Below, piece by piece: positions 25,562 through 34,265 of a stretch of DNA of 51,911 nt. The first letter of the stretch is position 1. Each line of letters begins with the position of its first letter. The notes beneath the pieces are model-generated. The model was not told where the DNA came from and did not search any database. It saw only the letters and a program-made list of their open reading frames with translations. The stretch spans positions 1 to 51,911 of the forward strand of contig JAXHUH010000187.1 in the NCBI GenBank assembly GCA_034211175.1, written 5' to 3'. This DNA is from JAXHUH01 sp034211175. Lineage in GTDB: Bacteria; Actinomycetota; Acidimicrobiia; Acidimicrobiales; CAIXPF01. The position numbers were made by a program, and so were the translations under genes.

Positions 25562-26467
25562 TCAGAGCCGGGCGAACCGCCGGGCCGCGATGGTGGCGAA
25601 CACCGCGACGATCACCGCCGACCAGGCGAGTGCCCGCATCGTGTACCAGCCGGCCGAGTGGCCGAGCACCGATTCGGCATCGGGGCCGATGGTGAGGGCC
25701 CGCACCGCGCCGATCATCGCCGTGACCGGCTGGTGCTCCGCGACCGGCTGGAGCCAGCCCGGCATCGAGTCGACCGGCACGTAGGCGCTGGACACGAACA
25801 CGAACGGGAACACCAGGAACGACATGCCCTGGGCGGCCTGCCCGGTGCCCGAGACGAGGCCGATCGTGATCATCGGCCACGTGAACACCGCCCCGAAGAG
25901 GAGGCACAGCCCGAGGGCGGCGAGGGCCTCGGCGGCGCTGCCCTGTGGCCGGAACCCGACGGCGAACCCGAGGACCAGCGTCGTCGCGGTTCCCCAGGTG
26001 GCGAGCACGGTGTCGGCCAGTGAGCGTCCCACCAGGATCGACGACCGCGGGACGGGCAGCGACCGGAACCGGTCGATCACCCCGCCCTCGAGGTCCTCGG
26101 CGAGACCGACCGCTCCGGTCGCGAACAGCCCGGTGGTGACCGCGAGGGCCGGGATGAGGAAGTTCGCGTAGGCGACCCCGCCGACCTCGATGGCGCCGCC
26201 GAACACGAAGCGGAAGATCAGCAGGAACATGGCCGACGTCAGTGCGCCGACCACGATCAGCTGCGGTGTGCGGCGGAACTGGCGGATGCTGCGCCCGGCG
26301 ACGGTGAGCGCAGCCACCCCGAAGCCGGCCCGCCCGGCCGGCAGCGGCACGGCGTCGACCGGCTGGACGCCACCTGTGACGGTTGCGTGCGGGGTGGACG
26401 CATCCATCGTCGGGTTCTCCGTCGTCGTGTGCGTGGAGGTACCGGTCGGGACGGCGGCGGTGTTCAT
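25562..26467 (-). CDS. ABC-2 type (DrrB-like) transporter permease
   Basis: 301 residues with six predicted membrane segments, a Thr/Pro-rich N-terminal ~45 residues, and the ABC-2 signature region LAEDLEGGVIDRFRSLPVPRSSILVGRSLADT typical of daunorubicin-type DrrB permeases. It works with the ATPase encoded upstream (26553-27572). ATG 26467 has AGGAG 6 bases before it. The two genes lie 85 bases apart on one strand, so they are probably cotranscribed. The exported compound is unknown. Confidence 0.88.
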   Translation of the reverse strand: MNTAAVPTGTSTHTTTENPTMDASTPHATVTGGVQPVDAVPLPAGRAGFGVAALTVAGRSIRQFRRTPQLIVVGALTSAMFLLIFRFVFGGAIEVGGVAYANFLIPALAVTTGLFATGAVGLAEDLEGGVIDRFRSLPVPRSSILVGRSLADTVLATWGTATTLVLGFAVGFRPQGSAAEALAALGLCLLFGAVFTWPMITIGLVSGTGQAAQGMSFLVFPFVFVSSAYVPVDSMPGWLQPVAEHQPVTAMIGAVRALTIGPDAESVLGHSAGWYTMRALAWSAVIVAVFATIAARRFARL

Positions 26468-26552
26468 CGTGTGCTCCTGTCGTTCGTTCGTGGAGGTGGG
26501 CGGTCGCGACGCCGGCGTTCGGGGCGCGCCCGGGTCCGGGCCGGATGACCGC

Positions 26553-27572
26553 TCACGCGGCCTCGGCGACGTCGTCGCGGCCGGTGAGGGCGAGGAAGAC
26601 CTCGTCGAGGGTCGGTCGGCGCAGGCCGATGTCGTCGACGTCCACCTGTCGGTCGGCCAGCGTCCGCACCGCCTCGGCGAGTCGCGTGGTCCCGTCGTCG
26701 ACGGCGACCGCGATGGTCCGGGTCGCCTCCTCGACGCGGGGTTCCTCGTCGCCGAGCGCGGCGAGCACGCCGCGCACGGCCTCGACGCCGGCCGCGTCCC
26801 GCGCCCTGACCTCGACGACGTCCCGCCCGGCGAGCGACTTCAGCTCGGCCGGGGTGCCGGACGCGATCGCACGGCCGGCGTCGATGATCGTGATGCGATC
26901 GGCGAGCTCGTCGGCCTCCTCCAGGTACTGGGTGGTCAACAGCACGTCGGTGCCGGCCCGGACCAGCGCCCGGATGGCGTCCCACAGCTCCCGCCGGCTG
27001 CGGGGATCGAGGCCGGTCGTCGGCTCGTCGAGCAGCAGGAGACGGGGCCGGCCGACGAGGCTGGCGCCGAGATCGAGTCGCCGGCGCATGCCGCCGGAGT
27101 AGCCGCGCACGAGCCGGTCGGCCGCATCGGTGAGCCCGAGCTGGGCGAGGACGGCGTCCGCCGCCCGGGCCGCGGCCCGCCGGTCGTGGCCGAAGAGCCG
27201 GGCGACCATGACCAGGTTCTCCCGACCGGTCAACGCCGGCTCCACGGCGGCCGACTGGCCTGCGAGCCCGATCAGCGGTCGCACGCGCTCGGGGTGGCGG
27301 AGGGCGTCGATCCCGCCGACGGTCAGGCGGCCGCCGTCGAGGTCGCCCAACGTGGCCACGGCCCGCACGAGCGTCGACTTGCCGGCGCCGTTCGGACCGA
27401 GGACGGCGGTCACCTCGCCGGCCCGGGCGACGACGTCGAGCCCGTCGAGCGCACGGACGGCGCCGGCGCCGGTGCCGAACACCTTCTCGAGGCCGACCGC
27501 CTCGATGGCGTGTGCAGCGCCTTGCGCCTCTGCGGTCGGCGCGTCGGGGGAAGCAGCGTGGGTCATGCTCAT
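26553..27572 (-). CDS. ABC transporter ATP-binding protein (DrrA-like)
   Basis: 339 residues from ATG 27572 (MSMTHAASPD). Walker A is GPNGAGKSTL, the Q-loop region GLAGQSAAVEPALTGRENL, the signature VRGYSGGMRRRLDL, Walker B LLLLDEPTTGLD and the D/H-loop LTTQYLEEADELAD with Gln in the usual His position, as in many DrrA-type proteins. The C-terminal domain carries the regulatory helices and LRRPTLDEVFLALTG of the DrrA family. A longer GTG start at 27602 would overlap a palindrome, so it is less likely. The WYL regulator is divergent. Confidence 0.9.
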   Translation of the reverse strand: MSMTHAASPDAPTAEAQGAAHAIEAVGLEKVFGTGAGAVRALDGLDVVARAGEVTAVLGPNGAGKSTLVRAVATLGDLDGGRLTVGGIDALRHPERVRPLIGLAGQSAAVEPALTGRENLVMVARLFGHDRRAAARAADAVLAQLGLTDAADRLVRGYSGGMRRRLDLGASLVGRPRLLLLDEPTTGLDPRSRRELWDAIRALVRAGTDVLLTTQYLEEADELADRITIIDAGRAIASGTPAELKSLAGRDVVEVRARDAAGVEAVRGVLAALGDEEPRVEEATRTIAVAVDDGTTRLAEAVRTLADRQVDVDDIGLRRPTLDEVFLALTGRDDVAEAA

Positions 27573-27600
27573 GAGGTCATGATCCGCGCCGAAAGTGGAC

Positions 27601-27615
27601 ACCTGGTGGCCAGGT
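27601..27615. promoter_or_regulatory. palindrome between exporter and regulator genes
   Basis: Perfect ACCTGG-TGG-CCAGGT, 20 bases before the regulator ATG (27635) and 29 bases before the exporter start. A likely binding site for the WYL protein or for the exporter regulator. Confidence 0.45.
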
Positions 27616-27634
27616 TGACTGCGAAGCTGTCCCC

Positions 27635-28585
27635 ATGCGCGCCGACCGTCTCGTGGCCACGCTCCTCTTCCTCCAGTCGCGAGGGCGGGTCACCGCCGCG
27701 GAGGTCGCCGAGGAGCTGGAGGTGTCGATTCGCACGGCCCGGCGCGATCTCGAGGCACTGTCGATCGCCGGCATCCCCGTCTACTCGCAGCCGGGGCGGG
27801 GCGGTGGCTGGTCGCTCGTCGGTGGTGCCCGCACCGATCTGAGCGGCCTCACCGCCGACGAGGCCCGCACGCTGTTCCTCGTCGCCGGCCCGTCCTCAGC
27901 GGTGACGCCGGAGGCGAAGGCGGCGCTGCGCAAGCTGGTCCAGGCGCTGCCCGAGACGTTCCGGGCCGAGGCCGAGAAGGCGGCCAGCGCCGTCGTGTTG
28001 GACCCGGCCCGTTGGGGCGGCGCCCCGCCGGCTCCCCCGCCCCACCTGGAGGTGCTCCAGCAGGCGGTGGTCCAGGGGCTCCAGGTGCGACTCGGTTACA
28101 CCGACCGCGAGGGCAACGTCACCGAGCGCACGATTCACCCCCTCGGCCTCGTCACCAAGGGCACGACCTGGTACCTGGTCGCCGACACCGACGCCGGGCT
28201 CCGGACGTTTAGCGTGTGGCGGGTGACCTCGGTCGACGTGACCGGCGTCCCGGTCGAGGTGCCCGCGGGGTTCGACCTGGCCGAGACCTGGCAGCGGGTG
28301 GTGGCCGAGATCGACGAGCGCCGCAGCCAGGTCGTGGTGACCGCCTTGTGCGAGCCGTGGGCGCTCGGCTGGGTGCGGGGTGCGTTCGGCACTCGGGTGA
28401 CGTTCGGTGACGAGGCGCCCGACGGCCGGGTCACGGTCCGGATCGGCTTCGGCGGCCAGTGGTCCCCGGCCGGCGAGCTGGCGGTCTTCGCCGCACCCCT
28501 CGAGGTCCTCTCCCCCGCCGACGTCCGGGCCGACCTCGCCGACATGGGCGCCCACCTCGTCGCCCGCTACGCCGTCGCACCCTGA
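27635..28585 (+). CDS. WYL-domain transcriptional regulator (HTH_11-WYL)
   Basis: 316 residues. An N-terminal winged helix (RADRLVATLLFLQSRGRVTAAEVAEELEVSIRTARRDLEAL) is followed by YSQPGRGGGWSLVGG, then a WYL domain with GLVTKGTTWYLVADTDAG (the WYL triad is WYL here). Such proteins bind nucleic acid or small-molecule ligands through the WYL part and regulate neighbouring transport or defence genes. The divergent Drr-type exporter is the obvious target. The C-terminal extension (WCX-like, residues ~225-316) is complete. Confidence 0.9.
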   Translation: MRADRLVATLLFLQSRGRVTAAEVAEELEVSIRTARRDLEALSIAGIPVYSQPGRGGGWSLVGGARTDLSGLTADEARTLFLVAGPSSAVTPEAKAALRKLVQALPETFRAEAEKAASAVVLDPARWGGAPPAPPPHLEVLQQAVVQGLQVRLGYTDREGNVTERTIHPLGLVTKGTTWYLVADTDAGLRTFSVWRVTSVDVTGVPVEVPAGFDLAETWQRVVAEIDERRSQVVVTALCEPWALGWVRGAFGTRVTFGDEAPDGRVTVRIGFGGQWSPAGELAVFAAPLEVLSPADVRADLADMGAHLVARYAVAP

Positions 28586-28732
28586 GGCGGATCACGGCGA
28601 GGCACGTCGCGAACTCCCTGGTCAGCGCAGGGCTGGAGGAGCGACGTCTCGTCAGGAGCGGTCGTGGAGCCAGGAGGCCGCTCGCTCGTCATCCATCGGG
28701 AGCCGCTCCGACCGGAGATTGCTCCCGAACTC

Positions 28733-28745
28733 TGAATGACATTCA
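28733..28745. promoter_or_regulatory. AT-rich perfect palindrome upstream of a hypothetical gene
   Basis: TGAATG-A-CATTCA followed by TATTGGGG, in an otherwise very GC-rich background, 113 bases before the ATG at 28859. It may be an operator with an overlapping -10-like CATATT (28744-28749). The rest of 28586-28858 shows no gene. Confidence 0.4.
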
Positions 28746-28858
28746 TATTGGGGCTCTTGCCCGTGGATCCGGGCGACTGCGGCTCGCCGTCGACGGGTGA
28801 TGGACGATCACCGCGCGCGGGCGGTGGCGTGGGGGTCATTCTCCGGCAACATCGAGTC

Positions 28859-29203
28859 ATGGACGCGGCCGAGCTGCTGACCTCGCGACTCGGGGAGCCG
28901 ACGTGCTGGTTGCGCGGCGTCCGGGTCGAGTCGGTCGCCGGTCGGGGCGTGGTCTCGGCCGTCTGCTCGGTGCGCTCGGGCGTCCGCTGGAACGATGACC
29001 GCTGGGTCGAGGTCGGCGCCGGCGACCTGGAGGTCGTGGTCGACACCGGCGGGCCGGTCAGCGTCGACGTCCTCGAGTCGATCCGCCGGTGCCTGCGCGA
29101 CTGGCAGCACGACGAGGTCGAGCTGTCGTACCGCGGGTGGGGCGAGCTCGGCCTCCTCGCCGCCGAGGACGGCACCGCCGTCGTCCTGCCTCCCGCGGCC
29201 TGA
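28859..29203 (+). CDS. hypothetical protein, 114 residues
   Basis: No family recognised. The frame starts MDAAELLTSRLGEPTCWLRG and reads as a small beta-alpha protein with many Val and Trp residues (GVRWNDDRWVEVGAGDLEVVVD) and a short helix ESIRRCLRDWQHD. There is no signal or membrane segment. Codon use fits the genome and an AT-rich promoter-like segment precedes it. The gene is isolated on the plus strand between a regulator and a convergent lipoprotein gene. Confidence 0.5.
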   Translation: MDAAELLTSRLGEPTCWLRGVRVESVAGRGVVSAVCSVRSGVRWNDDRWVEVGAGDLEVVVDTGGPVSVDVLESIRRCLRDWQHDEVELSYRGWGELGLLAAEDGTAVVLPPAA

Positions 29204-29327
29204 CCCTCGCTCAGCCGACGGACCGGCCGAACCAGCACCGCAGGACGACCCGGTCCCGGAGCTCATCGCGGCGGATCACGGCGTCGACATCGACGAGGCC
29301 CGCCGGCGGTCATCGACGAGCCGATGA

Positions 29328-30812
29328 TCAGCCGGGGCACTGGGCGACGTCCCGGACGACGTCGGCGTACCCGGCCCGGATCGCGGTCACGGCCGCGCCG
29401 TCGGTGACATAGCCGAGACCGGTGTCCTCGTCCTGCCCCACGGCCACGAGCACCTCGCCGGTCGCGTCTCTCCCCGGCAGCACCTCGACTGCGCCGCTGT
29501 GGGCGCGGCGAACCTCGTCGGCGGTGTCGCCGACCGCGAGCCCGTCGGCCGTGCGTCGTCCGGGGCGGTCGAGGACGACCCCGGCGACGATGGCGGCATC
29601 GGGGTCGTTCGGGCGCGGCACCAGGAGGAGCCGGAGGTCGGGCTGGCCGAAGACGGCCACGGAGGCGCACCCGGCGCCTCCTCCCCCGTCGTCGTCCGCG
29701 GGGTCGAGGCCGGTGACCACCCGGACCTCATGGAGCGTCAGTCCGAGCCGCACCGGCCCGACTCCGCCGGGGCTCACCGGCGACCACCGTTCGAGCGGAA
29801 CGGACCGGAGGATGTCGACGGCGAGGTCGCGATCGTCGAGCCGCTCGAGGTCCCGATCGAGCAGGTCGAGCAGGTTCCCGTAGCGACCCGCCTCGCTGCC
29901 GAGGCCGGGTCCGGCCTCGGCGTCGATGTCGGCTGCGAGCCGCTGGCCCAGCGGGGCCGCCTGTGCGACGCGACCGCGGGCGCGGGCCTCCAGCTCCGGC
30001 CGGCTCGGTGACGGCTCTCCGAGGCATGGCAGCGGGATCAATGCCAACGGGGCGCCGGCTGCGTCCACGAAGCCGATGCGGATCGAGCGCAGCAGGTCCC
30101 GCTGATGGGCGCTGGTCACGTCGACGCTCCAGCGGCCACCACCCGACGCCCCGGTCCCGGCAAGCCTGATCTCGCGGTCGATCACGACGAGCTCGGCGGC
30201 ACCGCGGGGAAGCGTCCCGGCATCGGGAACGTCGAGCTCCAAGCGCACGCTGCGGTCCCGCACGACGAGCGCGGGACGCAGGTCGAACCCGGCGACCGGC
30301 GCAGCGACCACCCGGCCCTCCTGGCCACCGACGGCCGGGCCCGGTGACACCTCTTCGTCTGGCTGCCAGGTGGTCGGCGCGTCCTCGATGGCACTGGTCG
30401 TCGTTGCCCGGTCGTGGGACGTCTCGGCCTCCCCGGTCGCATGGTCGCTCTCCGCCGGGTGGGTCGTGGGCCCGCCGGACCCGGAGCCCGGCGACATGCT
30501 CCCCGGCGGCGCGGGCGGCTCCGTCGTGGTGGACGCCGGCCCGTCGGTCGGCGCGCGCACGGTCGTCGTCGAGAACCACGCCGTCGTCGGCGCGCTCGGT
30601 GCGTCGGCCTCACAGTCGGGCGCCGGTGCGGAACCGCCGGTCGTCAGCACCGCTCGGCCGGCGGGCCGTGCCGACGTCGGTGCGCCAGGCGGGACGAGTG
30701 AGCCGTCCTCACCACCGCAGCCGGCCAGCGCCACGATCAGCGCCGCCAACGCGGCGACCCACCTCCGACGGTGGGCCGCTCGCGCGGCCCCGACCTGCGT
30801 CGCCTCGCCCAT
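29328..30812 (-). CDS. large putative lipoprotein of unknown function
   Basis: 494 residues. Signal peptide and lipobox ALAALIVALAGC (Cys ~32) then a ~120-residue Thr/Ser/Pro/Gly-rich low-complexity linker (residues ~45-160), and two globular parts: one beta-rich (DLRPALVVRDRSVRLELDVP) and one C-terminal with VGPVRLGLTLHEVRVVTG, VGDTADEVRRAHSG and YVTDGAAVTAIRAGY. The last part resembles repeated protease-inhibitor-like or BamE-like modules that begin with a GLxLxEVR turn, but I cannot assign a domain. It is probably anchored outside the membrane. It has no clear operon partner. Confidence 0.65.
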   Translation of the reverse strand: MGEATQVGAARAAHRRRWVAALAALIVALAGCGGEDGSLVPPGAPTSARPAGRAVLTTGGSAPAPDCEADAPSAPTTAWFSTTTVRAPTDGPASTTTEPPAPPGSMSPGSGSGGPTTHPAESDHATGEAETSHDRATTTSAIEDAPTTWQPDEEVSPGPAVGGQEGRVVAAPVAGFDLRPALVVRDRSVRLELDVPDAGTLPRGAAELVVIDREIRLAGTGASGGGRWSVDVTSAHQRDLLRSIRIGFVDAAGAPLALIPLPCLGEPSPSRPELEARARGRVAQAAPLGQRLAADIDAEAGPGLGSEAGRYGNLLDLLDRDLERLDDRDLAVDILRSVPLERWSPVSPGGVGPVRLGLTLHEVRVVTGLDPADDDGGGGAGCASVAVFGQPDLRLLLVPRPNDPDAAIVAGVVLDRPGRRTADGLAVGDTADEVRRAHSGAVEVLPGRDATGEVLVAVGQDEDTGLGYVTDGAAVTAIRAGYADVVRDVAQCPG

Positions 30813-30871
30813 CGATCTGGAGCTCCTCCGTCGAACCGACCCGTCGCCACCCTCTCGGATGGTTCAGGACC

Positions 30872-30898
30872 GTCGGAGGTTCCGTCGCCGCCTCCGAC
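30872..30898 (-). terminator. terminator of the LLM-hydratase operon
   Basis: Perfect 8-bp stem GTCGGAGG/CCTCCGAC (30872-30879, 30891-30898) with an 11-base loop, 24 bases beyond the hydratase stop. Confidence 0.5.
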
Positions 30899-30922
30899 CG
30901 GCCGCAACGGACGACGAGCGCC

Positions 30923-31753
30923 TCAGCGGCCCTCGAAGTGGGGGGTGCGCTTCTCGACGAAGGCGCGGAACGCCTCCTGGGTGTCGCGGCTCGAGGTGAT
31001 GCGCTGGTGGCGCTCCGATTCGAGCTCGATGAAGTCCCGGTAGTCGAGACGCTCGGCGGCAAGGAAGTTGGCCTTCATCCCGGTTCGGGCCAGCGGCGCG
31101 GCGCCGGCGATGCGGGCCGCCCGGGCTCCGACCTCTCCGGCCATGGCGTCGTCGTCGAACACCGCGTTCACGAGCCCGATGCGCTCGGCCTCGGCGGCGT
31201 CGAACTTGCCGGGCAGGAAGTACAGCTCGCGGGCCTTGCCGGCGCCGAGGAGGCGGGTGAGGCTCCACGGGCCGCCCATGTCGCCGGCGACGGCGACGTC
31301 GAGGAACGCCGTGTTGAACACGGCCGAGCGGGCGGCGTAGCGCAGGTCGCACGACGCGGCCCAGCCCAGCCCGGCACCGGCGCACGCGCCGTTGACCGCG
31401 GCGATCGTCACCTGGGGCATGTCGTGGAGCAGCACCGCCGCGGCGAAGCTGGCGGTGTCGAGCTTCGGTTCGGCCTCGCCGTTGGAGCCGGCGGCGCCGT
31501 CGTCGGTGTAGTGCTTCAGGTCCGCGCCGACGCAGAAGTCGCGACCGGCGCCGGTCAGCACGACGACCGCCACCGAGCGGTCACCGGCCAGGCATTCGAG
31601 CAGGTTCGTGAGCTCGACGAGCATCCGGTTGGTGATCCCGTTGCGCCGCTCCGGCCGGTCGAGCGTGACGGTGGCGATGCCGTCCGCGACCCGCACGTCG
31701 AGCGTGGTCAGTGCGGTTGCGTCGTGGGCGGTGTCGTTCCCGGCGCCGGTCAT
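30923..31753 (-). CDS. enoyl-CoA hydratase/isomerase family protein
   Basis: 276 residues, crotonase fold: ATVTLDRPERRNGI, VVLTGAGRDFCVGADLKHY (~70-88), AVNGACAGAGLGWAASCDLRYAA (~118-140), and a C-terminus FVEKRTPHFEGR. Where hydratases have GGG(x)ExAL, this protein has GAGLGWAAS, and the PE pair reads as LDVAVAGDMG. Neither catalytic glutamate is evident, so the reaction may not be simple hydration. Its ATG overlaps the stop of the LLM gene (ATGA at 31753-31750), so the two proteins are made together and probably act in one catabolic route. Confidence 0.85.
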   Translation of the reverse strand: MTGAGNDTAHDATALTTLDVRVADGIATVTLDRPERRNGITNRMLVELTNLLECLAGDRSVAVVVLTGAGRDFCVGADLKHYTDDGAAGSNGEAEPKLDTASFAAAVLLHDMPQVTIAAVNGACAGAGLGWAASCDLRYAARSAVFNTAFLDVAVAGDMGGPWSLTRLLGAGKARELYFLPGKFDAAEAERIGLVNAVFDDDAMAGEVGARAARIAGAAPLARTGMKANFLAAERLDYRDFIELESERHQRITSSRDTQEAFRAFVEKRTPHFEGR

Positions 31754-32871
31754 GCGCCGGCCCCGGCGAGGTGCAGCGGTTCGGACGTCTCGGGCAGGTC
31801 GCTGTCCCAGGTCCGCAGCTGCGGCATCACCTCGCGGGCGAACAGGCGGATGCTGGCCTCGGCGTCGTCGTAGCCCATCCCGGCGTAACTGAAGTTCGGG
31901 TGGAAGCCGGCCATCCCGATGCTGTCGCGGATGTGGGCGATCTTCTCGAGGACCTGGTCGGGCGTGCCCCACGGCATCAGGTTCACGAAGTCGGCGATCG
32001 CGCCGTCGCGGCCGTGACGGTCGATGTAGCGGGTGATGTTGCGGTAGAACTCGTAGCCCTTCACGCCCTTGTGGGGGTCGGCCTCGAGCTCGTAGTGCTT
32101 CAGCACGGTGGCGTAGTAGCCGCCGATGTAGCGGTAGGCCATCTCCTCGGCCCGGTCGGCGTCGCTGTCGACGTAGCAGAACCCGCTGATCATCGGGTCG
32201 GGGATCGGCACGCCGGGCCCGTGCTCGTCGGCCCACACCTCGCGGTAGCTGTCCATGTCGGCCCGGACGATCTCCCACGGCTTCTGGGGGATGACCAGCA
32301 GCCCCACGCCGAGGCGGGCCATGATCGGCATCGATTCCGGAGACACCGCGGCGGCGAACGTCCGGCCCCGGAACGAGCGCCTCGGTCGCGGCCGCAGGTC
32401 ACGCCGGGGCTGGGTCACGAACGTGCCGTCGTGCTCCAGGTAGCCCTGCTCGAGCCCCTCGAGGATCATCTGCGCGTACTCGACGAAGCGGTCGCGCGAC
32501 GTGCCCATGTCGACCCGGAAGCCCTCGTACTCGACGCGGGCGAGGCCCCGTCCGATGCCGAGGATCAGGCGACCGTCGGAGAGGTTGTCGAGGAGCGTGA
32601 TCTGCTCGGCGCAGCGCATCGGGTCGTGCCACGGCAACACGATGACCGCGGTGCCGAGCCGGACGCCGGGATGGCGGGCGGCGAGCCACGTCAGCAGCTG
32701 CACCGGGTCCGGGCACATCGTGTAGTCGGTGAAGTGGTGCTCGACGGTCCAGATCGACTCGAACCCGAGGTCGACGGCCAGGTCGACCAGGCGCATCTCC
32801 TGCGCGTACACCTCACCGTCGTCGAGGTGGTCCTCCGGGTTCTGGAACGCGACGCCGTAGCCGACGTGCAT
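31750..32871 (-). CDS. LLM-class flavin-dependent oxidoreductase (luciferase-like)
   Basis: 373 residues of the bacterial luciferase-like TIM barrel: FQNPEDHLDDGEVYAQEM at the start, WTVEHHFTDYTMCPDPVQLL, RLGTAVIVLPWHDPMRCAEQ, ILGIGRGLARVEYEGF. These proteins use FMNH2 or F420 for monooxygenation or hydride transfer; actinobacterial relatives often use F420, but I see no residue that decides. ATG 32871 has GGGGGAC close upstream. It is first in an operon with a crotonase, behind a perfect 20-bp palindrome (32896-32915). It is probably part of a degradation route for a hydrophobic carboxylate. Confidence 0.87.
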   Translation of the reverse strand: MHVGYGVAFQNPEDHLDDGEVYAQEMRLVDLAVDLGFESIWTVEHHFTDYTMCPDPVQLLTWLAARHPGVRLGTAVIVLPWHDPMRCAEQITLLDNLSDGRLILGIGRGLARVEYEGFRVDMGTSRDRFVEYAQMILEGLEQGYLEHDGTFVTQPRRDLRPRPRRSFRGRTFAAAVSPESMPIMARLGVGLLVIPQKPWEIVRADMDSYREVWADEHGPGVPIPDPMISGFCYVDSDADRAEEMAYRYIGGYYATVLKHYELEADPHKGVKGYEFYRNITRYIDRHGRDGAIADFVNLMPWGTPDQVLEKIAHIRDSIGMAGFHPNFSYAGMGYDDAEASIRLFAREVMPQLRTWDSDLPETSEPLHLAGAGA

Positions 32872-32895
32872 GATGTCCCCCCTTCTCGTGCCCAC

Positions 32896-32915
32896 GACCG
32901 AGCGATCGCTCGGTC
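32896..32915. promoter_or_regulatory. perfect 20-bp palindromic operator
   Basis: GACCGAGCGATCGCTCGGTC, an exact palindrome 24 bases upstream of the LLM oxidoreductase ATG. The form (CCGAGCG-N-CGCTCGG-like core) is typical of TetR-family sites controlling lipid and steroid genes in actinobacteria. No TetR gene is adjacent, so the regulator should act from elsewhere. The remainder of 32872-33270 is a divergent promoter region without a gene. Confidence 0.75.
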
Positions 32916-33270
32916 AGGCGGCCTCGGTGCGACCCTACCGGAGCCGTCTCGCGGCGCACGAGCGACGGCGGGCGGCCCTCGGGTCGACCGGGCCGACCCC
33001 ACCGAGGACGAACGGTGTTCACCCAGCGGTCCACAAGTGGCCCGTTGCGGGGAGGCCGTTCGTCATGAAGACTGGGGAGCATCCTCGGGTGATGGGCCGC
33101 TCCGTGACATCGATTCCGACCGGAAGGCGCTGCCAGATGGCTTCGGCCGCCGGCCCCGGATCGACGGGCGCCGAGGTGGCGGTGGGTGGGTCGGATGGTC
33201 GCCTTCGTGCGCACGGCCCCGCGTTCCGCCGGCGGGCCTGAACGGTTGACCAACCAGGTGGTGGAACCAG

Positions 33271-34047
33271 ATGGGACACGGGTTTCGAGTTGCCGCGCTC
33301 TCGGGTGTGGTTGCGGCTGCGGCCGTGGTGTGCGGGCCGACGGCCGGGGCGCAGGAGGACGCCATCGAGATCCCGCTCGACTCCGTCGTGCGGGCCGACG
33401 AGGGATCGGAGACCGAGCTCGGGTCCGCACCGGTCCCGGCCGAGCTCCAGGGCGCGACCTGTGAGGCAGAGGCCCAGGCCGACAACCAGGAGTCGGTCCA
33501 TCCGGGCAACGACCTCGTCGTGACCACGGGTGGGGTCGAGGCCGTGATCCCGGGTGTCGAGGACGAGCCGGGCCAGGTCTCGGTGAGCGCCGGCACGGTC
33601 GTGCTCGGTGAGACCATCACCGTCTCGCTTCGCATGGGCCCCGACGAGGTGTTCAGCGGCGGGCTGGTCGTCTCGGTCGACTGCACGGCGCCGCCCGAGA
33701 CCGGGACCACCGACACGACGACGGCCACCGGCGACGGTGCCGACAGCACCGACGACACTCCGACCGACGACACGGCCACGGCCGGTGACGACGGCGAGGG
33801 CGACGGCGCAGGTGCCGGCAGTGGTGACGCCGATGCCGATGGCGGCGTCTCCGGGTCCGGTGCCGAGGCCCCCGCGTCGGGTGCCGAGGTCGCCGGGGAG
33901 TCCGAGCTCGCGTTCACCGGCCCCCGCGCCGCCGGCGCGGCAACCGTCGTCGGGACTGTGCTCCTGATGGCCGGCGCCGCCTTCGTGGCCGTCGGCCGCC
34001 GCTTCGGCGTCGCCGTCAACCGGCCGGAGCCGACCGAAGCTCCCTGA
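33271..34047 (+). CDS. surface protein with LAFTG sorting signal
   Basis: 258 residues. Signal peptide (RVAALSGVVAAAAVVCGPTAGAQ), a ~105-residue conserved domain containing EIPLDSVVRADEGSETEL, QGATCEAEAQADNQESVHPG, NDLVVTTGG and GETITVSLRMGPDEVFSGGLVVSVDC with two cysteines that may form a disulfide. Then comes a Thr/Asp/Gly/Ala linker (~145-205), LAFTG (~216-220), a membrane helix and a basic tail. LAxTG is the motif used by class E sortases. A paralogue follows at 34266-34946. AGGTGG precedes ATG 33271. It is probably covalently attached to peptidoglycan. Confidence 0.82.
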   Translation: MGHGFRVAALSGVVAAAAVVCGPTAGAQEDAIEIPLDSVVRADEGSETELGSAPVPAELQGATCEAEAQADNQESVHPGNDLVVTTGGVEAVIPGVEDEPGQVSVSAGTVVLGETITVSLRMGPDEVFSGGLVVSVDCTAPPETGTTDTTTATGDGADSTDDTPTDDTATAGDDGEGDGAGAGSGDADADGGVSGSGAEAPASGAEVAGESELAFTGPRAAGAATVVGTVLLMAGAAFVAVGRRFGVAVNRPEPTEAP

Positions 34048-34072
34048 CGTCGAGCGCACGAGCGCGATCCTT

Positions 34073-34112
34073 CGAGGGCGCGTCGCCGTGATCGCACGGC
34101 GACGCGCCCTCG
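34073..34112. terminator. perfect 18-bp hairpin with ATCG loop
   Basis: Arms 34073-34090 and 34095-34112 are exact reverse complements, with a 4-base loop. It begins 26 bases after the first surface protein stop and separates it from the second, so the two paralogues are separate transcripts or differentially expressed. Confidence 0.8.
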
Positions 34113-34265
34113 TGCCGTTCCCGCTCGGGCGCCGTGGCTTCCGAGGACGTCCCCGACCCAGGCCGCCTCGGGTCGTGTTGTGCCGTTGCGCCAGACGGCG
34201 TCCGGGTGGGAGGCTCGCCGCTTCGATGGTCCGTGTGTCGAGGCACGACTGATGAGGTGGTTGAT

